Notes under the pieces: generated by a model
What the model was told of the DNA's origin: nothing
Database searches by the model: none
The model's input: the letters and a program-made list of their open reading frames with translations, nothing else
Shown: positions 47,201 to 60,000 of the stretch, in pieces
Position numbering within the stretch: the first letter of the stretch is position 1
Layout: every line of letters starts with the position of its first letter
Made by a program: the position numbers and the translations under genes
DNA from: Owenia fusiformis
Lineage: Eukaryota > Annelida > Polychaeta > Sabellida > Oweniidae
Assembly: GCA_903813345.2 (NCBI GenBank)
Contig: CAIIXF020000008.1
Coordinates: 22,120,822-22,184,821 of the forward strand
Direction of reading: 5' to 3'
Length of the DNA stretch: 64,000 nucleotides

Positions 47201-48900
47201 GAGTAGAAATAATCTTTATTTACATCATTAAATATTCAAAATTCAGTCAAAGTGATGTCATATTTGAAATCTACATGTAAAAGTACATCTAGAAATATGG
47301 TTTTGAAAATTGTTTATCAACTTTGAAAATTTAATTTTTTTTGAAAATGTGACTTCTAGTTCGGGGAGATTCCCCAGAGACCCCATGTTACAAAATCACA
47401 AAAAGTGAAACATCTTTTCTTGTATTGGACAGATAACATTTTCTTTTACTGGAGATATTTTAATTTGCATAACTATTAGATACATAAGGGTGATATGAAA
47501 ATTGAACCACTAAAACAGATGCAATTTACATATGTAAGTTAAAGGGAACTTTCTACTATACCCGTCATGCTATCTGACCCAAACAAGCCTCCTGGTGGTG
47601 AAACTGGTAACTACCTACTCGCATCTGCATTATTAGTTAATAAGAGAACCCAAGATTGTTGTGTCACAATTGATATAGGAACAATATTAGTGTTAACTTT
47701 TAAATTACTAATTGGCCTGATAACAAGCCATACTAGCCTTCACATCCAATTATCCAATTATAAAATGAATCAATCAAGGATGACTAAAACTATTTTTGCT
47801 TGAGAAAGATGATTTCATTAATCAACCTTGTCAGTTAATTAAAATACAATGTATGGTAAAGATAACAGCCAACAGCATCTTGTATACCAGACGACAAACC
47901 TTAAATTAGATAATATTAGAACCCATGATAATAACAGTAATTTCAACATTGGTTGGATTTTAGATCACTAATTGGCCGCACAAATAAATCTGATCACACC
48001 CTTATGCTTTTGTGTCTAATTATAATATGAACTAATGAGTACTAAAGTCATAATTGCCTGAGAAAGATGAACTTGTAACATAAGATATCTTAATAATTGG
48101 CAAGACAACCATTAGAAACTGCAAAAATAGATATTAGTTTATATATGATCTCCCCAGCATCTTCTTTCGTGGCGCAGTGTCCACTTCAACAGCAACACTT
48201 TAGCAGCAATCTTTATAATGACACCCACATACATGTATTCAAATTAATACCAGTGAAATTGTCCAAGTTGATAAATAGGTGCCTGGATGCAAGTACAGTA
48301 CATTGATATTAGAATATTCTGAATTTCAGCCTTGACTTTGATATGGGATTGAAGTAAGCGGCAAATATTTTGAAAATGTTATTACTGCGAGCGTAGCAAG
48401 CGGCGAGTATTTTGCACAAAAAATTGCACCCACCTGAGAAAAAACCCGGGGTTATAATTTATTGGAGTTTATTTTTCATTATTTGTAGGAATGCAGCTTC
48501 ACGACCACTTAATGAACATTTCTATCTGTTTCTGAAGCGACTATGTCAAGTTCTCACTTCACTAGGGATGCAGCTTTGTGCATTATGGGTAATATATTTA
48601 TCTACTAATTTTTCTGTAAAAGAGAGGTATCATCACTGTGATTCTTCCCCAAACCCTGTATTCTAAGGCTCGTACTATACAACAAATAATTGACAATTAA
48701 TACCTTTTTATTATCATTATAAGAACTACAATATTAGTCGCATTAGAACTACAGCACATAATATATATATATATTTGAAAAAAAAAATGCTGTACATGTA
48801 GGTTTTTTTTACATATTAGGGCAAAGAAAATACAGAGCAGCCAGTGTGTTTTGCCAAGTTCCTTGAGTCCATGTTGAAATTCTCTCAGCATGACAGTCAG
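39709..48900 (+). CDS. XPO5: Exportin-5, N-terminal third (nine exons, 3' part not in window)
   Basis: Karyopherin that exports pre-miRNA and other structured RNAs with RanGTP. Exons are 39709-39810, 41977-42098, 42827-42899, 43276-43413, 43748-43930, 46358-46570, 46812-46889, 48489-48588 and 48820-48900, giving about 363 residues. All have GT-AG borders and consistent phases; the exon at 46812 is within one base, to be checked. Matches to the family include EEFKDTSPHCAPCSLLLADK, IRHIGLQLLEHCIKFKWNS, AHIKDVLSRIMVEMIKREWP, RLAEDVVTFQNLQGQRRREI, VGHAALNTLTGYVEWISM and LNEHFYLFLKRLCQVL. Human XPO5 is about 1200 aa, so two thirds are missing. A donor after 48900 is intact, so the gene should continue. 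No further exon is visible in the 15 kb to the right edge, where the cyclase gene lies on the other strand. Confidence 0.93.
40166..40323. mobile_element. MITE related to the one at 7187
   Basis: The ends CACCATAAATAAATGACACC and its complement form terminal inverted repeats of about 27 bp. The interior shares phrases with the 7187 element (CCACTGAT, TAGCCTCTTG, AAATTCTCTT, CATGGGAAA). It lies in XPO5 intron 1. Confidence 0.65.
40528..41340 (+). repeat. Duplicated blocks in XPO5 intron 1
   Basis: About 145 bp at 40528-40672 recur at 41196-41340 (ACATACTGTATGA, GTTTTGTTCAGTGTCTTCAATGG, CTGGTGCA...TGTAAACAA). AATTGTGGTTGAATAAATTG occurs at about 40471 and 40675. This looks like local segmental duplication. 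Confidence 0.65.
41515..41885. repeat. Hairpins in XPO5 intron 1
   Basis: An inverted pair ACAGGGTATATC...GATATACCCTGT lies at about 41526-41605. A second pair, around ATATATATCTCCC and GGGAGATATATAT, lies at about 41833-41873. No function is visible. Confidence 0.55.
44257..46056 (-). pseudogene. Processed retrocopy of an unrecognised gene, interrupted by a MITE
   Basis: On the minus strand it has a 5' leader, a start codon at 45950 and an open frame to about 45520. The 44953-45519 insertion follows, then the same frame continues to a stop at 44577-44579. A 3' UTR, AATAAA near 44285 and a 20-base A run (T run at about 44257-44277) complete it. The 16 bases CTGAGCATACATATAT flank it (44231-44246 and 46057-46072), the signature of LINE-mediated insertion of an mRNA. 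Without the insertion the frame would be about 265 residues and otherwise unbroken. The protein has an Asn-rich stretch, a DSGFSS motif (DSGxxS phosphodegron type) and a MQTDV segment. I do not recognise the parent. It lies in an XPO5 intron, antisense. Confidence 0.8.
44953..45519. mobile_element. GGTATGGCA-repeat element, copy 2, with 9-bp target duplication
   Basis: It has the same ends and internal GGTATGGCATTGGTCC tandem repeats (about 26-bp spacing) as copy 1. The 9 bases GCATTCCGC occur on both sides (44944-44952 and 45520-45528). It interrupts the open frame of the retrocopy described at 44257-46056. Confidence 0.85.
47187..47636. mobile_element. Short dispersed element, copy B
   Basis: Inverted relative to the copy at 15410-15780, with the ends AGATGCGAGTAG and its complement. 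It is internally similar over most of its length. It lies in an XPO5 intron. Confidence 0.65.
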
Positions 48901-49637
48901 GTATGTGAATATAACAAAATTAAAATCAACAATTCCAGTTAATAGTGAGAATGGTGTGATGAAAAGTGGGTGCAGCTTAGTGAAACATGAAAAACTTTCA
49001 TGTAATTCCACCTTTTTGAAAAATACCTAAAACTTAGAACCAAGAAATGATGATTAAAATAAAATAAATTTAAACTTTAGATGGAGCCTCTAACAATGTC
49101 CCCACAGCTTTTGCATCACTTTATTAACTGATAGTACCACTAATGGCTGTACCTTTGGTTTGGAAAATAGGGATGTCTGTGCCCATGAAAATTGGAAATT
49201 ATTATATCACTGTCATATTCCTCACTCTCTGATTGGTCCATCTCCACGTGACTAAAAACAACAAGTGATATTCAACCAAAGTCACATGACTTCCGTTGAA
49301 TACCAAATGATATTCCCAAGTCACGACTTTGTCCAGTGTAATCTTAATTTTATATATATTACATGACTTCCGTTGAATACCAAATGATATTCCCAGTGTA
49401 ATCTTAATTTTATATATATTACATTAATTATGATTAATTAGACATCAATGATTTGTTATTTCATTAATTTGAGTGAAGAATAATATACACAAACACAAAC
49501 AAAATCATTGAAAGGATCATAAAACAAATGCGACATGTATTCCAACCAATATATTTTTTGCATGATTTGTAAAAGTATGATTGATTACTTATTTGCTCTG
49601 GTATGTGGTATAAGGTTTTGTTAGGATCCATGTTTTA

Positions 49638-50723
49638 CGAGGGGTGATCAATAAGTAATGGACGCTTTTTTACACAGATGCTTTTTATAGACCAATCCCT
49701 TCGATTTTCTTACCAGTGATACATCATTCAATTATCTATCAACTCTGAAGATTTGAAGACAAAATATATAATACATGTTGATATATCCTTATTTCCGTGA
49801 AGGAGGTACAGGTACCCCGGGACCGACATTTACGTCACATATTCTGAAGCTATTATAGCTTGTTTAACATGCAATGCAGTTGAATGCAGGCTGAACAAAA
49901 CAAACCATTATGGTCATGAATTACCCCATTTTGTTTTCCCATAGTTAATTTGGAATATTTTATCATCACTATGTGGTATTCATGCCACATTCATTCCACA
50001 GGGCCTTCTAAATAGGTTCCATCAAGTGCTACATGTACACAATTCCTCATCCTCTTAACTCAGGATTGTGAGACAAGGCTGAATCCATTCTCTGACATGG
50101 TAGCAAGATGCAGTTGCACTGGTTGTTTTATTTCATCAATGTCAATAAACCTGCGTCCTTTCTCTATAGAAATAAGTAGTATAGAAATAAACAAGTCACA
50201 TGTAAGCAGATCTGGACAATATGGTGCATTGGCCAAAGGCTCAATTTTGAGGTCCAGGGATATTGTTTTCTGAACATTTTGAGATCTGTGGGCAGGTGCA
50301 TTGTCCATATGGAGTAGGGTGTTCCCTTCTCTCACCACCCTTTTCATCCACAATGCTTTCTCAAATTGACCTGCAAACCCCTTCCATACAACACTCTGAC
50401 ATCACAATACTTTCTGTTTATGTGTTACCAGTCAGCAAAAAAATTCAAAAAACACAACACTTGTTGCATATAAAAAGTTCAAATCTAACTGAAATTTACC
50501 AAACTGGCTAAAAACTGAATATGTGACGTAAATGTCGGTCCCGGGGTACCTGTACCTCCTGCACTGAAAAAAGGATATATCAATATGTATTATATATTTT
50601 GTCTTCAAATCTTCAGAATTGATAGATAATTGAATGATGTATCACTGGTAGGAAAATCAAAGGGATTAGTCTATAAAAAGTATCTGTGTAAAAAAGCGTC
50701 CATTACTTATTGATCACCCCTCG
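49638..50723 (-). mobile_element. Mariner-derived non-autonomous element, copy B
   Basis: Same family as 9699-10796 but inverted, with the same ends and TA at 49636-49637 and 50724-50725. The transposase remnant is better preserved (HMDNAPAHRSQ, CPDLLTCDLFIS at 50060-50353, minus). It lies downstream of the last visible XPO5 exon. Confidence 0.85.
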
Positions 50724-51425
50724 TATAGCATGCACCTGTTCTTATAATTGCTTTCATCTTAATTTATACATATGCAACTTTGTGCATTGATAATACATAA
50801 GCTCAACAGTGTCCAAATGAGACACTGGGACAGGCCTGCAAAACACAGATCCAGAGCCAGATTCATTGGGCCTAGACCCCAAGAAGAGGTATCTGGCAGA
50901 GGTCGGTGCTGCAAGATGGGGGAATGGTCGTGTGCGGTCACACTACCCTAAAAATTTGGGAACAAATGTCAAACTGCAGCAATCAGTTTCTTTTTTTGTA
51001 AAATGTACAATGATAGCATAACTGCTATTCTTACTGCATTTTGTCTCATTCAGATGAAAATGATAAATAATCAATCATAATGGATCTGAAATTTGTGAAA
51101 CCACAACCCCCTTTTGGAAAATTGCCTGGTGGGCCTATGGAAACATGCATACTTAACAAAACAAACAACAATGTATGTTGTTCCCAAATGTAATATGAAC
51201 ATTAATAATTACATTACATTAACATTTACATGTAATAATAATTCAGATTGACCCCCTCCCAATTTTTTAAAAATTGAAAGTGACTTTCTTCTCAAATATA
51301 ACAGACTTGTACACACCCTCTACCCAAAGATATTTCTGTGAGGGTACATCAATATATTGAGCTGTTTTCTTGGTACCTCCTAAAATGTCCATCAATCCAT
51401 AATTCAGTGATAATCATACATACAA

Positions 51426-51837
51426 AGGAGCATGTAGGTTATTGCAAACAATTTCAAATTATTCTAACTTGGATTATGAATATTTCCTGATCATGAACAT
51501 GGGTGTATCTTTTAGATCCATTCATTATCTTCAAGAAAAGTATGTATAATGATAATTTAGATAATCAGACCTAAGTGATATTAAAGGGGCAATGGATGAC
51601 CAAAATTAACTGAAACCAATGAATAGCATGAGATTTTTCAATGGAGAAATAACATGGGGAACACTTATCTTAAAGCAATTAAGTTTTTCTTTCAAGAAAT
51701 ATTTGATACTTCAAATCAAAGAATAGTAATGCATTACAATTTTCTTTGAGATAATGAATAGATATAAAAGATATACCTGTCTTCAAAATCCAAGATATAA
51801 CTGTCTGAAATTGTTTGCGATAACCTACATGCTCCTT
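51426..51837. mobile_element. MITE with ~30-bp inverted ends
   Basis: AGGAGCATGTAGGTTATTGC and the following CAAACAATTTCA at 51427-51457 have their complement at about 51805-51836 (TGAAATTGTTTGCGATAACC, TACATGCTCCT). The interior is non-coding. Confidence 0.7.
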
Positions 51838-51904
51838 TCCCTCTTTTTCAAAATCCCAGATATTTCAGATAATATCTGCAAGTGATAAAAAGTATACATG
51901 ATTG

Positions 51905-53232
51905 CACTGAAGGAATTGCAAAAAGAAAGAAGGAAATGAAAAATGAGACTATCCCCCTTGAGGTGATTAGATACAGATGAACTAACATTTCATTCATTCC
52001 TTTGCACTCGTTTGACTTCACTTATTCTTAAAAGAGAGCTTCGTCTTCACTCTTTCAGTTTACAATAAATCTCTGATCTCACCGAGCCAATCAGTGTTCG
52101 TCGTCGAAATACAGACGACTTTCTATATGGTAATTTCCTATTTAGCACGTGTTCCTTCTATTTCGCTGATTGGTTGAGAAAGGGTCAGCATGGTAGATTT
52201 GAAATGAGAGAATGAGAAGTTTTAGCACATTTGAGTAATTGGTTGCTACACCCTGTTGAAAATCTCTTTACATCCAGATATATTGTATATCCCACTGATA
52301 AAATCACCTGATGAAACCACAACTTCTATAATCTACTGTTATACTACATGTAAGTATACTATAATGCTGTTTATTTCAATAAGTCGAATCTGGCAATTGA
52401 ATGTAAGAACATACTTACACAAGCTTCCTTCAAGTTTTTGAATTCTAGTGATCAATGAATAAGTTATCTAAGGCTATTATCTGTAAAAAATGAATCCATG
52501 AATGAATAAAAATAGATTGCTTTGGCTTACATCCAAAGAAATATATACCCACTCTTGACTATCTTTGCACTTTTTTATACTTTTATATATAACTGATGAC
52601 TGTGTTACATACTATAGACAAAAAACATGTAAAAAACTGTATAGTGACCCATATGTCGGAGAAACTGACATGTTTCAAAGTCAATAAAAAGATATGTAAT
52701 CACATTTTTATCACACCCTTGGGTATTATATTATGATCAGTTTGCTGGGCGGGCATCCTGATTAACCTTGTCCATAGGTTTCCAGCTAAACCATTCATCT
52801 GAAATTTTCAGGGATGATGCTATGTATGAAAGCCTAGAACTGATCAGTTTTTGGGCATTCTTGGTAAATGTTAAGGTGGCCATTTTGGATTACATGCATT
52901 AACTATTTGTTAATATGCAAACAACTGAGCTCTATTATTCAGTTCAACTTCCTGAAACCGACCTAGATTCAGTAATACAATCTAGCAAAAAGAAAGAAGG
53001 AAATGAAAAATGAGATTATCCCCTTTAGGTGATTAGATACAGATGCACTAACATTTCACAATGTCTTGAAAAAGCCATTCTACTTAAGATAGTGTAAGCT
53101 CCATCTTCACAGGTTTCTCAATAAATTGATTTTAATTAGCAAATTGAACTTGAAACACAGTCCTCTGTTAATAAGATTCTATTAACGCTTTTATTGTTCA
53201 TGAGCACATTTGAGTAATTGGTTGCTACACCT
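51905..53232 (+). repeat. Duplicated ~340-bp / ~250-bp blocks
   Basis: GCAAAAAGAAAGAAGGAAAT...GATTAGATACAGATG at about 51912-51985 recurs at 52984-53055. GCACATTTGAGTAATTGGTTG at about 52223 recurs at about 53204. The second copy is shortened in the middle. The palindromic array begins right after the second copy. Confidence 0.65.
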
Positions 53233-53240
53233 ACATACCA

Positions 53241-53482
53241 ATGGTACTGTACAGTGTTGTTTAAACGGTGTTGTACAACACTGTTTTAGAAATAGTGTTG
53301 TACAGTATTGTTAAACAATACCACTCAACACTGTTCAAAACAATGTTGTATGTCACTGTTTAAACAACGTTGTACAACACTGTTTCTAAAACAGTGTTGT
53401 ACAGCACCATTGAAACAACACTGGACAATACCGTTTTAAACAATATTGTACAGTACTGGTAAAACAGTACCGTACCATGCCG
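53241..53482. repeat. Array of ACAACACTGTT palindromes
   Basis: About ten variants of GTTGTACAACACTGTTT and its complement AAACAGTGTTGTACAAC alternate every 20-25 bases. The outer ends (GGTACTGTACAG and CAGTACCGTACC) are also inverted. No coding capacity. Confidence 0.75.
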
Positions 53483-53559
53483 TTTCCAAGTTTTATAATG
53501 AAAAGTACTCTTGTAGGTTATGCTATTCACACCCCCTTAAATGTGATATAGTACTAGTA

Positions 53560-54070
53560 TTGTAGGTATAGAGGTTCTTATATAAGTACCTGTGCAATAT
53601 CGTCTATTCTCGATGAGCTTTGATAATTCTTGCCTGCGACTCGATAAAGAAACATTATCAAAGCGAGTCAAGAATGAACGATATTGCACAGGTACGAGTA
53701 CAAGAAAGTTTTACTCATATGACTCTGTATTATGCTTTATTTTCAAGTTTTCATGATTAATGGAACTTCATCTTTCAATTGTTATGGATACACGGGGCAA
53801 CAAAGCTCCATTGTTATGACGTCACAGCTTAGTTTTGTAGAATGAGCATGGATACTCATAGTAACGGTGTATCCGTTGCTATGTTGTTGATGTTTATAGA
53901 CCAGTGATGTCACAAGTAAATCTCATCTTGCACGTGTGACTTTTTAGGATGAAAGATGGCAATATCTTGCATGGGGTAAAGATGGCTGTATCTTGGTTAG
54001 TCATATGAGAAAATGCTATTCACACACCCTTAAATGTGTCTAGTATTGTAGGTAATGCTATTCACACCAC
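53560..54070. repeat. Insertion flanked by direct repeats, with a hairpin
   Basis: TGCTATTCACAC...CCTTAAATGTG...TAGTATTGTAGGTA occurs at about 53521-53570, again at about 54013-54053, and partly at 54056-54072. Inside, 53587-53610 and 53672-53695 (ACCTGTGCAATATCGT core) form a hairpin. The cyclase stop codon lies in the last of these repeats. Confidence 0.55.
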
Positions 54071-57000
54071 CTTAATTGTTCATCTTTCACATCTCTTGTT
54101 CCATGCAGCCAGTACGTCTTCAGTGCTCCCTTTCCCTGCAATAAAAATTGATATCATTTACTTTGAAATACATTAAGGGAGATGAAGTAGAATGTATCTC
54201 TTTGTCTCACATATTGATTAATATGCACATAGCTTCCTGAGTAATCCCATTCCACCTTCCTTAAAATACAGGTTATGCACTACTGGTGGTAGGCTCAATA
54301 TTTTGTGTGTCACTTGACCCATTCAATCAAAAAAAGTGGGTCAAACTTGGAAAATGGGGGTCAAATTGAATTATGATAATTAAGCTCATTTTGGATAATT
54401 CTAGAGTACAAAAATAAATGTGCTGCAATGAGACTTAATGTCTGGTAAAATTGGAACGCTGCAATTCCAAGCAACCCCCTTTTGTAGCAAAACTTTTTTT
54501 TATGATGCAAGTGACTTTTGCCACGATTTAAGTATCGCAAAAATGAAACATAAACCAAATCAATGGAAAATGACCAAATAAAAACCAAAGTGTAAACCGG
54601 AAGTCATGAGTGTTACGCACTTTCAGTCTAATAATGGTATTAAGTGGGAAAAGTGTGCATATGATGCCGATTCAGCGTGATTATAGCATCGTTCTGAAGA
54701 ACATTTTGAATGAGTTGATGCTTTAAGGAATTTTTTCACATTTTGAGAATTGCAAACAATGTACACAATGAATTCAGTTTCGTTGTTTTTGTTTGGATTA
54801 AACTCGATCGGCATGAGATTTTAAATCAATGAAAGACCGCGTGACATAATTTGATCGGTAAGATATAGGTCAAAACTTTTGTCATTTTGTCGTGTGGAGC
54901 TAATTCCCTTGAAATAACCTTAGTCTGTCTGGGGATAAAAGTGCATCAGTGAAACGCAATGAGTTGAAAATTCTGCGTCAGACTTGATCAAATATGCATA
55001 AAAATGGTAAAATCAACGTTAACACCAGCTCTGTTATGTATTTATATCAATAAATGACAAGCTTTCCAGCTGTAATAATAATACATATATACAGTAGTTT
55101 GTTAATGAGATCTTGTGTCAATGATGTCAGTAATATTAAATTTGATCTGTGTTCATTTATACTCAATTTGTAATACTGCCTTCAAACTAATCTACTGACT
55201 ATATCATTGTATCACAAAGCAACATTTTCTCTGATATGACATAATTTTTATTTTCGCTCAGTTTACTTCATCTCTCCTCCTGAAAACATTTGTCCTAAAA
55301 TATATATGTGAAACGAGTCAACTTAGTTTTTATGCCACCTTGTCAGGCAAAGTCATCAAAAAGATTAATCGTCATTTTTTTATCAAGCCAATAACCAAAA
55401 TCTGAATAGAACATAACTAGATAATTATGTCCATAACTTTTTTGTTGATGGTGTTTGGCAGTTGGTGTTCAGTCTCCAGCATTCCGTGTATGGTGGTTGG
55501 CAACTGTAATAAATGGTAGGTGGTGATATTTTGCATGTTAATGCCTTGTTTAATATTAAAGGCAGTGCTGCTGGTGTTATGTTTAAAAAGCTGATGTCTT
55601 ATAAATTTTTTTATTATATAATTCTATATTTAGCTCATTTATCATTCATTCAAAAATTAGAATGATATATTGGGCAAAGGATTAATTTCACTGATTTTAA
55701 TACATTTTGTCATGCTGTATTTTACAATTGACTTATTTTTGTATTTTTTAGTGAGTTTTTTATAATCTAGTTTGGTCAAGGGCGAACGTAATACCCGGAT
55801 CGTTCGCAAATTGGCGTTCACTTTTTTACCGCATTCGATTTGAATTAGCCAATAAAAATGATAGGGGTGTGAGAACTTGAAATTTTTTCTGACGATGTGT
55901 CATACCCCCATTTGACACATTTGGTAGAAGGCAACCATTTTGAAAAATGGCCACCATTTTAACATATTTTACTATTTTTACGACTTGAAAAGTAAGGGAG
56001 CTATTTTGTTCATATTTGGTATGCGAATACTATAAGCATGGCATTTTGAAAAATGGCTGCCATTTTTGCTATATACATGTACATTGTTTGTAAAAATGCC
56101 AGCCATGGCTGTTTGATGGGATTTGCTACGCTTTGACGTTGCTGTTGTCTAGCTCTAACTCGTTTATTTTAGGATCGGAAATGGGAACTGAGCCCCTGTA
56201 GTATGTGTATTATAGTTCAACATTATCTAGCAATTTCTAGAACATATTATTTTGTGTAATTATTTGATTAATTGATATGCATACCTTGACAGTAGTTTCT
56301 CCCCTTAGTTGCATTACAAATCCTCCAAGCTGTTCGAGTAGCACATGCGTCTTCTCTGATACCTGGATGTGCTCTGCTTGTGACGTACTTTCCATTCTTG
56401 AGGCAGTGTTCACAGTGTCACCGAATATACAATACCGAGGCATTTTTAGCCCTACAACGCCAGTAACAACTGGTCCTGAGTGTATACCAGCACGCATCTG
56501 TAATGATTTCTCTTCCATGTGCCTTATTTTAAAGCTAGTTGCTGATTTTGTAAAATCCAAAGCCATATTTGCGATATGTCTAGCATGTTGGATTCCATTT
56601 CTTTGTGGGAGTCCTGATACAACCAAATATGCATCACCAATGGTTTCAACTTTGTAAACATCATAGTTGTCTATGATATCATCAAATATGGAGTAGAGGT
56701 CATTCAACATTGTAACAATCTGAAGAGGAGCAGAGGCAGCACAAAGTTCAGTGAATCCCACAATATCGGAGAAGAAAACTGAGACCGAGTTGAATGTTTC
56801 TGGAGGGACTGGTTCACCTCTGGAAAGGGCACTAGCAACCATTGGTGGTAAAATTCTGTGCAGTAAGCCTTCCATATTGGCCATTGCCACAGAGAGTTCC
56901 TGTGTCCTCTCTTCGATCCTGGATTCTAATGAGGCTACATAGGTCTCTAAAGTTTCCATCATACATTCAACTACACTAGTTCTTCCTCTTTTGTTGCTCG

Positions 57001-60000
57001 CTTCCAATAACTTCACAATGTTTTGAAATGTTGGTCTCTTTGAAGGCACAACCTGAGAGGCTTTTTTCATAATTTTTTTTACGCTTTCTGGTACCTCTGG
57101 TGAGATTTGTGGACATATTGTATTTTCCATTATCATTTGTATTACCTCTTTTGGTTCTTTCATCTCACCACTTGTGAGTTCAGTATATGGGTCCTCTTTG
57201 GTGAAAATCTCTAAAAGGATGACACTAAAACTATAGATATCCCCCTCCAGTGTGTATCTAATAGGAACTGTGCTGTTTTTTCGACAGTATTTCTGTTTGA
57301 GGATCTCAGGAGCCATCCAATAGTCTAAAGCTGCCAATACATTTTCATCATCAAGGATTTCAGCATCGATCTCTTCTGGTGTTTTACTGGCACTATTGCT
57401 CTGCTGATTCACAGCTAATGAATTATACTCCCAGTCTGCAACCTTTACGTTCCATTTTCCATCCAGGTAGCATGATGTTGTTCTTAAGTTACCATGGATA
57501 TTATTTAAACTATGCAGGTGTGCCATACCCATTGCTACATCAGTTGCCATGGCATACATCAGATTAACTTTAATTGTAAATTTTTCATTTTGAAGAACAT
57601 CTCTTAAACACCTTTGGAAAACATTCTCACTAACTATAAACATTGTATTATCTATTTCAGTCACTCCCATTAATTGTACAATGTTTGAATGTTTTAAACT
57701 TTGAAACGTTAAAATTTGTCTTTTTGTCTTTTTATTCAAATCCAGTATGTTCAGCTTGCTTTTGCGGAGGCATATGGTGTTTCCATTCCAAATTGCTATG
57801 TTGGGTTTCGATCCCTCAAGTTGACTTGTTGAATAAGATCCTGTCTTTAAGGAAATGGATTTAGTAACAGATACTGCTCCTGTGTTTAAAAAATGAATAT
57901 CGGTGTTTAGGATCTTCCAATGTTCTAACCAAATGGCCCTGTTAACCTTATAGCGGGTGTATGATACATAAAGACAAAACAAAAGAATGATAGCAGTCAA
58001 TATGGGTATCATGATGTAAACGGGAAGTCGCCATGTTTGCAGTGAGCGTTCTTCATCCTTAATTTGCTTCTGCTTTAGATCATAAACATTCTGGCCATTA
58101 CTACATGTCATTTCTTTAAAAATGTTATCAACTCTGGTTTTTATAAAATCTTGCTTCATTATCACCATACCCAATCTATCAGCCTCTTGTTCGGGAATCT
58201 TCTCTGTGTGTATCCATTTGATATATCTCTGTAGTTCAATAGCTGTGTTGCAATTTTCCATTCCAGATTTATATATGATTAAATAAGTTACTCCTACTAT
58301 GGGATATGCAAATTGGGCTGTTTTGTCAATCAGATTAATGGTAAATTCTGGTGTTATGGTCTGAAGAGATGACTCGAGGGCAGCATTTATTGTGTCAGTA
58401 GTTGGCCTAACTGTTGTTCCTCTTTGATTAATGATACTGGCATATGTAAAGCCATACTGAACTGCTTCACTGACAGATATATACCCGATTGAGTAGGATG
58501 TAGTTTGGACCAACCCTGATATTCCTGATGTCAAATGTCCGTAAGAAAATATTGCGCTTTTGTTCCAATGGACTGGCTCTTCGTTGTCACCCAGTCCTTC
58601 CTTAAATGACCCATAATCTGAGTCCCATGATGCATCAAAGCTGGACAATGCACTTGTAAATAAATACGTTGTACCTGACTTATCAGCTCTAGCCATTGGT
58701 TTGATTCTTGTGTGTTTGAGTGATATATTTGGGTTTGTCAGTTGTATTTCAGGGGCATCCCAAAATTCAAAAGTTCCATTATATATGCCAACGATAGCTG
58801 CTCGGGAAAGTGTAAGAGACTTGATGCCTGGTATGTTAAAGGCGAGAACAACAGCTCTGGAATTAAAGGAAAAGCATAGTATTAATTTAATCATGTTCTG
58901 TAGTTATAGGACCTGTACACTAGTCACTTCATACATGTAGATTTTGCCAACAGGGAGCAAATACCACTAACTGATTATTTCTATTATGTAATGTTTAAAC
59001 TGATGAGTGCCTTGATAAAATATGTTTTGGTTGTTGGATTATAACTTCTCCACGAGTTTTTCTAATTGACTTTGAATCCTAATCATTAGCCCTTAAATAT
59101 GTCTGGATGTTATTTAATTAAAAAACAAATGAGGAATGAATAAAATACACTGGTGATCCACTCGATTACGTTCGTTTTGGTAACAAAATGTCGGATAGTC
59201 GAAGGTTCGATTTTTCTTTTCTCCTTATTTCACGTGTTGTAGGCAGAATTCCCACGACATTTTTATCACAAACGTGTGTCAGTATCACATTTTTAAGAAA
59301 ATGTACATATTTGCGAACAAATAGTTCAGAAGCCAACAGAATCGTCGATTTAATTCTTCACTTAAGTTACATAAATGGTATTTCGAAAAACAGTTAAGAT
59401 AAGCACTTTTAACCCATACCATTTATGTAACTTAGTCGAGCGGATCACCAGTGAAAATATATATATTTCAAAAATATATATTGCAATTGAATTTGATGTA
59501 CATGTATTCTTGAAAATGAATAATAAAAATGAATAATCCTATACGCAAGTATATGGCATTATTTTTGCTTCTTTATTCATTAAATTCAAATATATTCGAT
59601 ATATGAAATATTAATACTCGCTAAATCATTTTCCATTCGGTAAAAACGTTTATATGTTTGTTACAGCAAATTAAGTTTTCAAAATAGCCAATCACTTAAT
59701 ACTATGTGCATTAAATTACATATTTCATTCGCTAAATGATATGTTTTTGCGTAAATTGTTAAGGTAAGGTTAAGAGTAACACATTTCTATTTGAACCCTA
59801 CCAAAATAAGTTTGCCTATATTTACCGAATGGTTTATTTTTCTATGACATAGTTAATGCATTTTACCGAAAGCTAATTTGCTATTTACCGAATGCAATAA
59901 AGTAATATTCGATAACTTTCGTTGTTGTTCAATATTTTGTCACGTGACCTCGAGATTTGCAAAATGGCCGCGCAGCTATTCTACATCGTTCAAATATATC

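Larger units (their letters stand above)
48901..54057. other. No exon recognised; repeats only
   Basis: It follows the last visible XPO5 exon and precedes the last cyclase exon. It contains the mariner-derived copy B, a MITE at 51426-51837, duplicated blocks and a palindromic array (listed separately). The remainder is AT-rich with no coding signal that I can support. Confidence 0.5.

Noticed and set aside
10058-50353. Small frames with mariner transposase similarity as genes
   Set aside because: They are short remnants inside non-autonomous elements without the full catalytic domain.
54108-54140. A plus-strand exon for XPO5 (acceptor ATGCAG followed by a peptide vaguely like the next XPO5 segment)
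   Set aside because: It has no donor and ends at once in a stop. The minus strand of the same stretch encodes GKGALKTYWL, the expected end of a guanylate cyclase, with a good acceptor and correct phase.
56237-56284. The end of the large cyclase frame as the real C-terminus
   Set aside because: The frame runs through a donor (AAG|GTATGC) into non-conserved residues. The cyclase family ending is found in the exon at 54058-54135.
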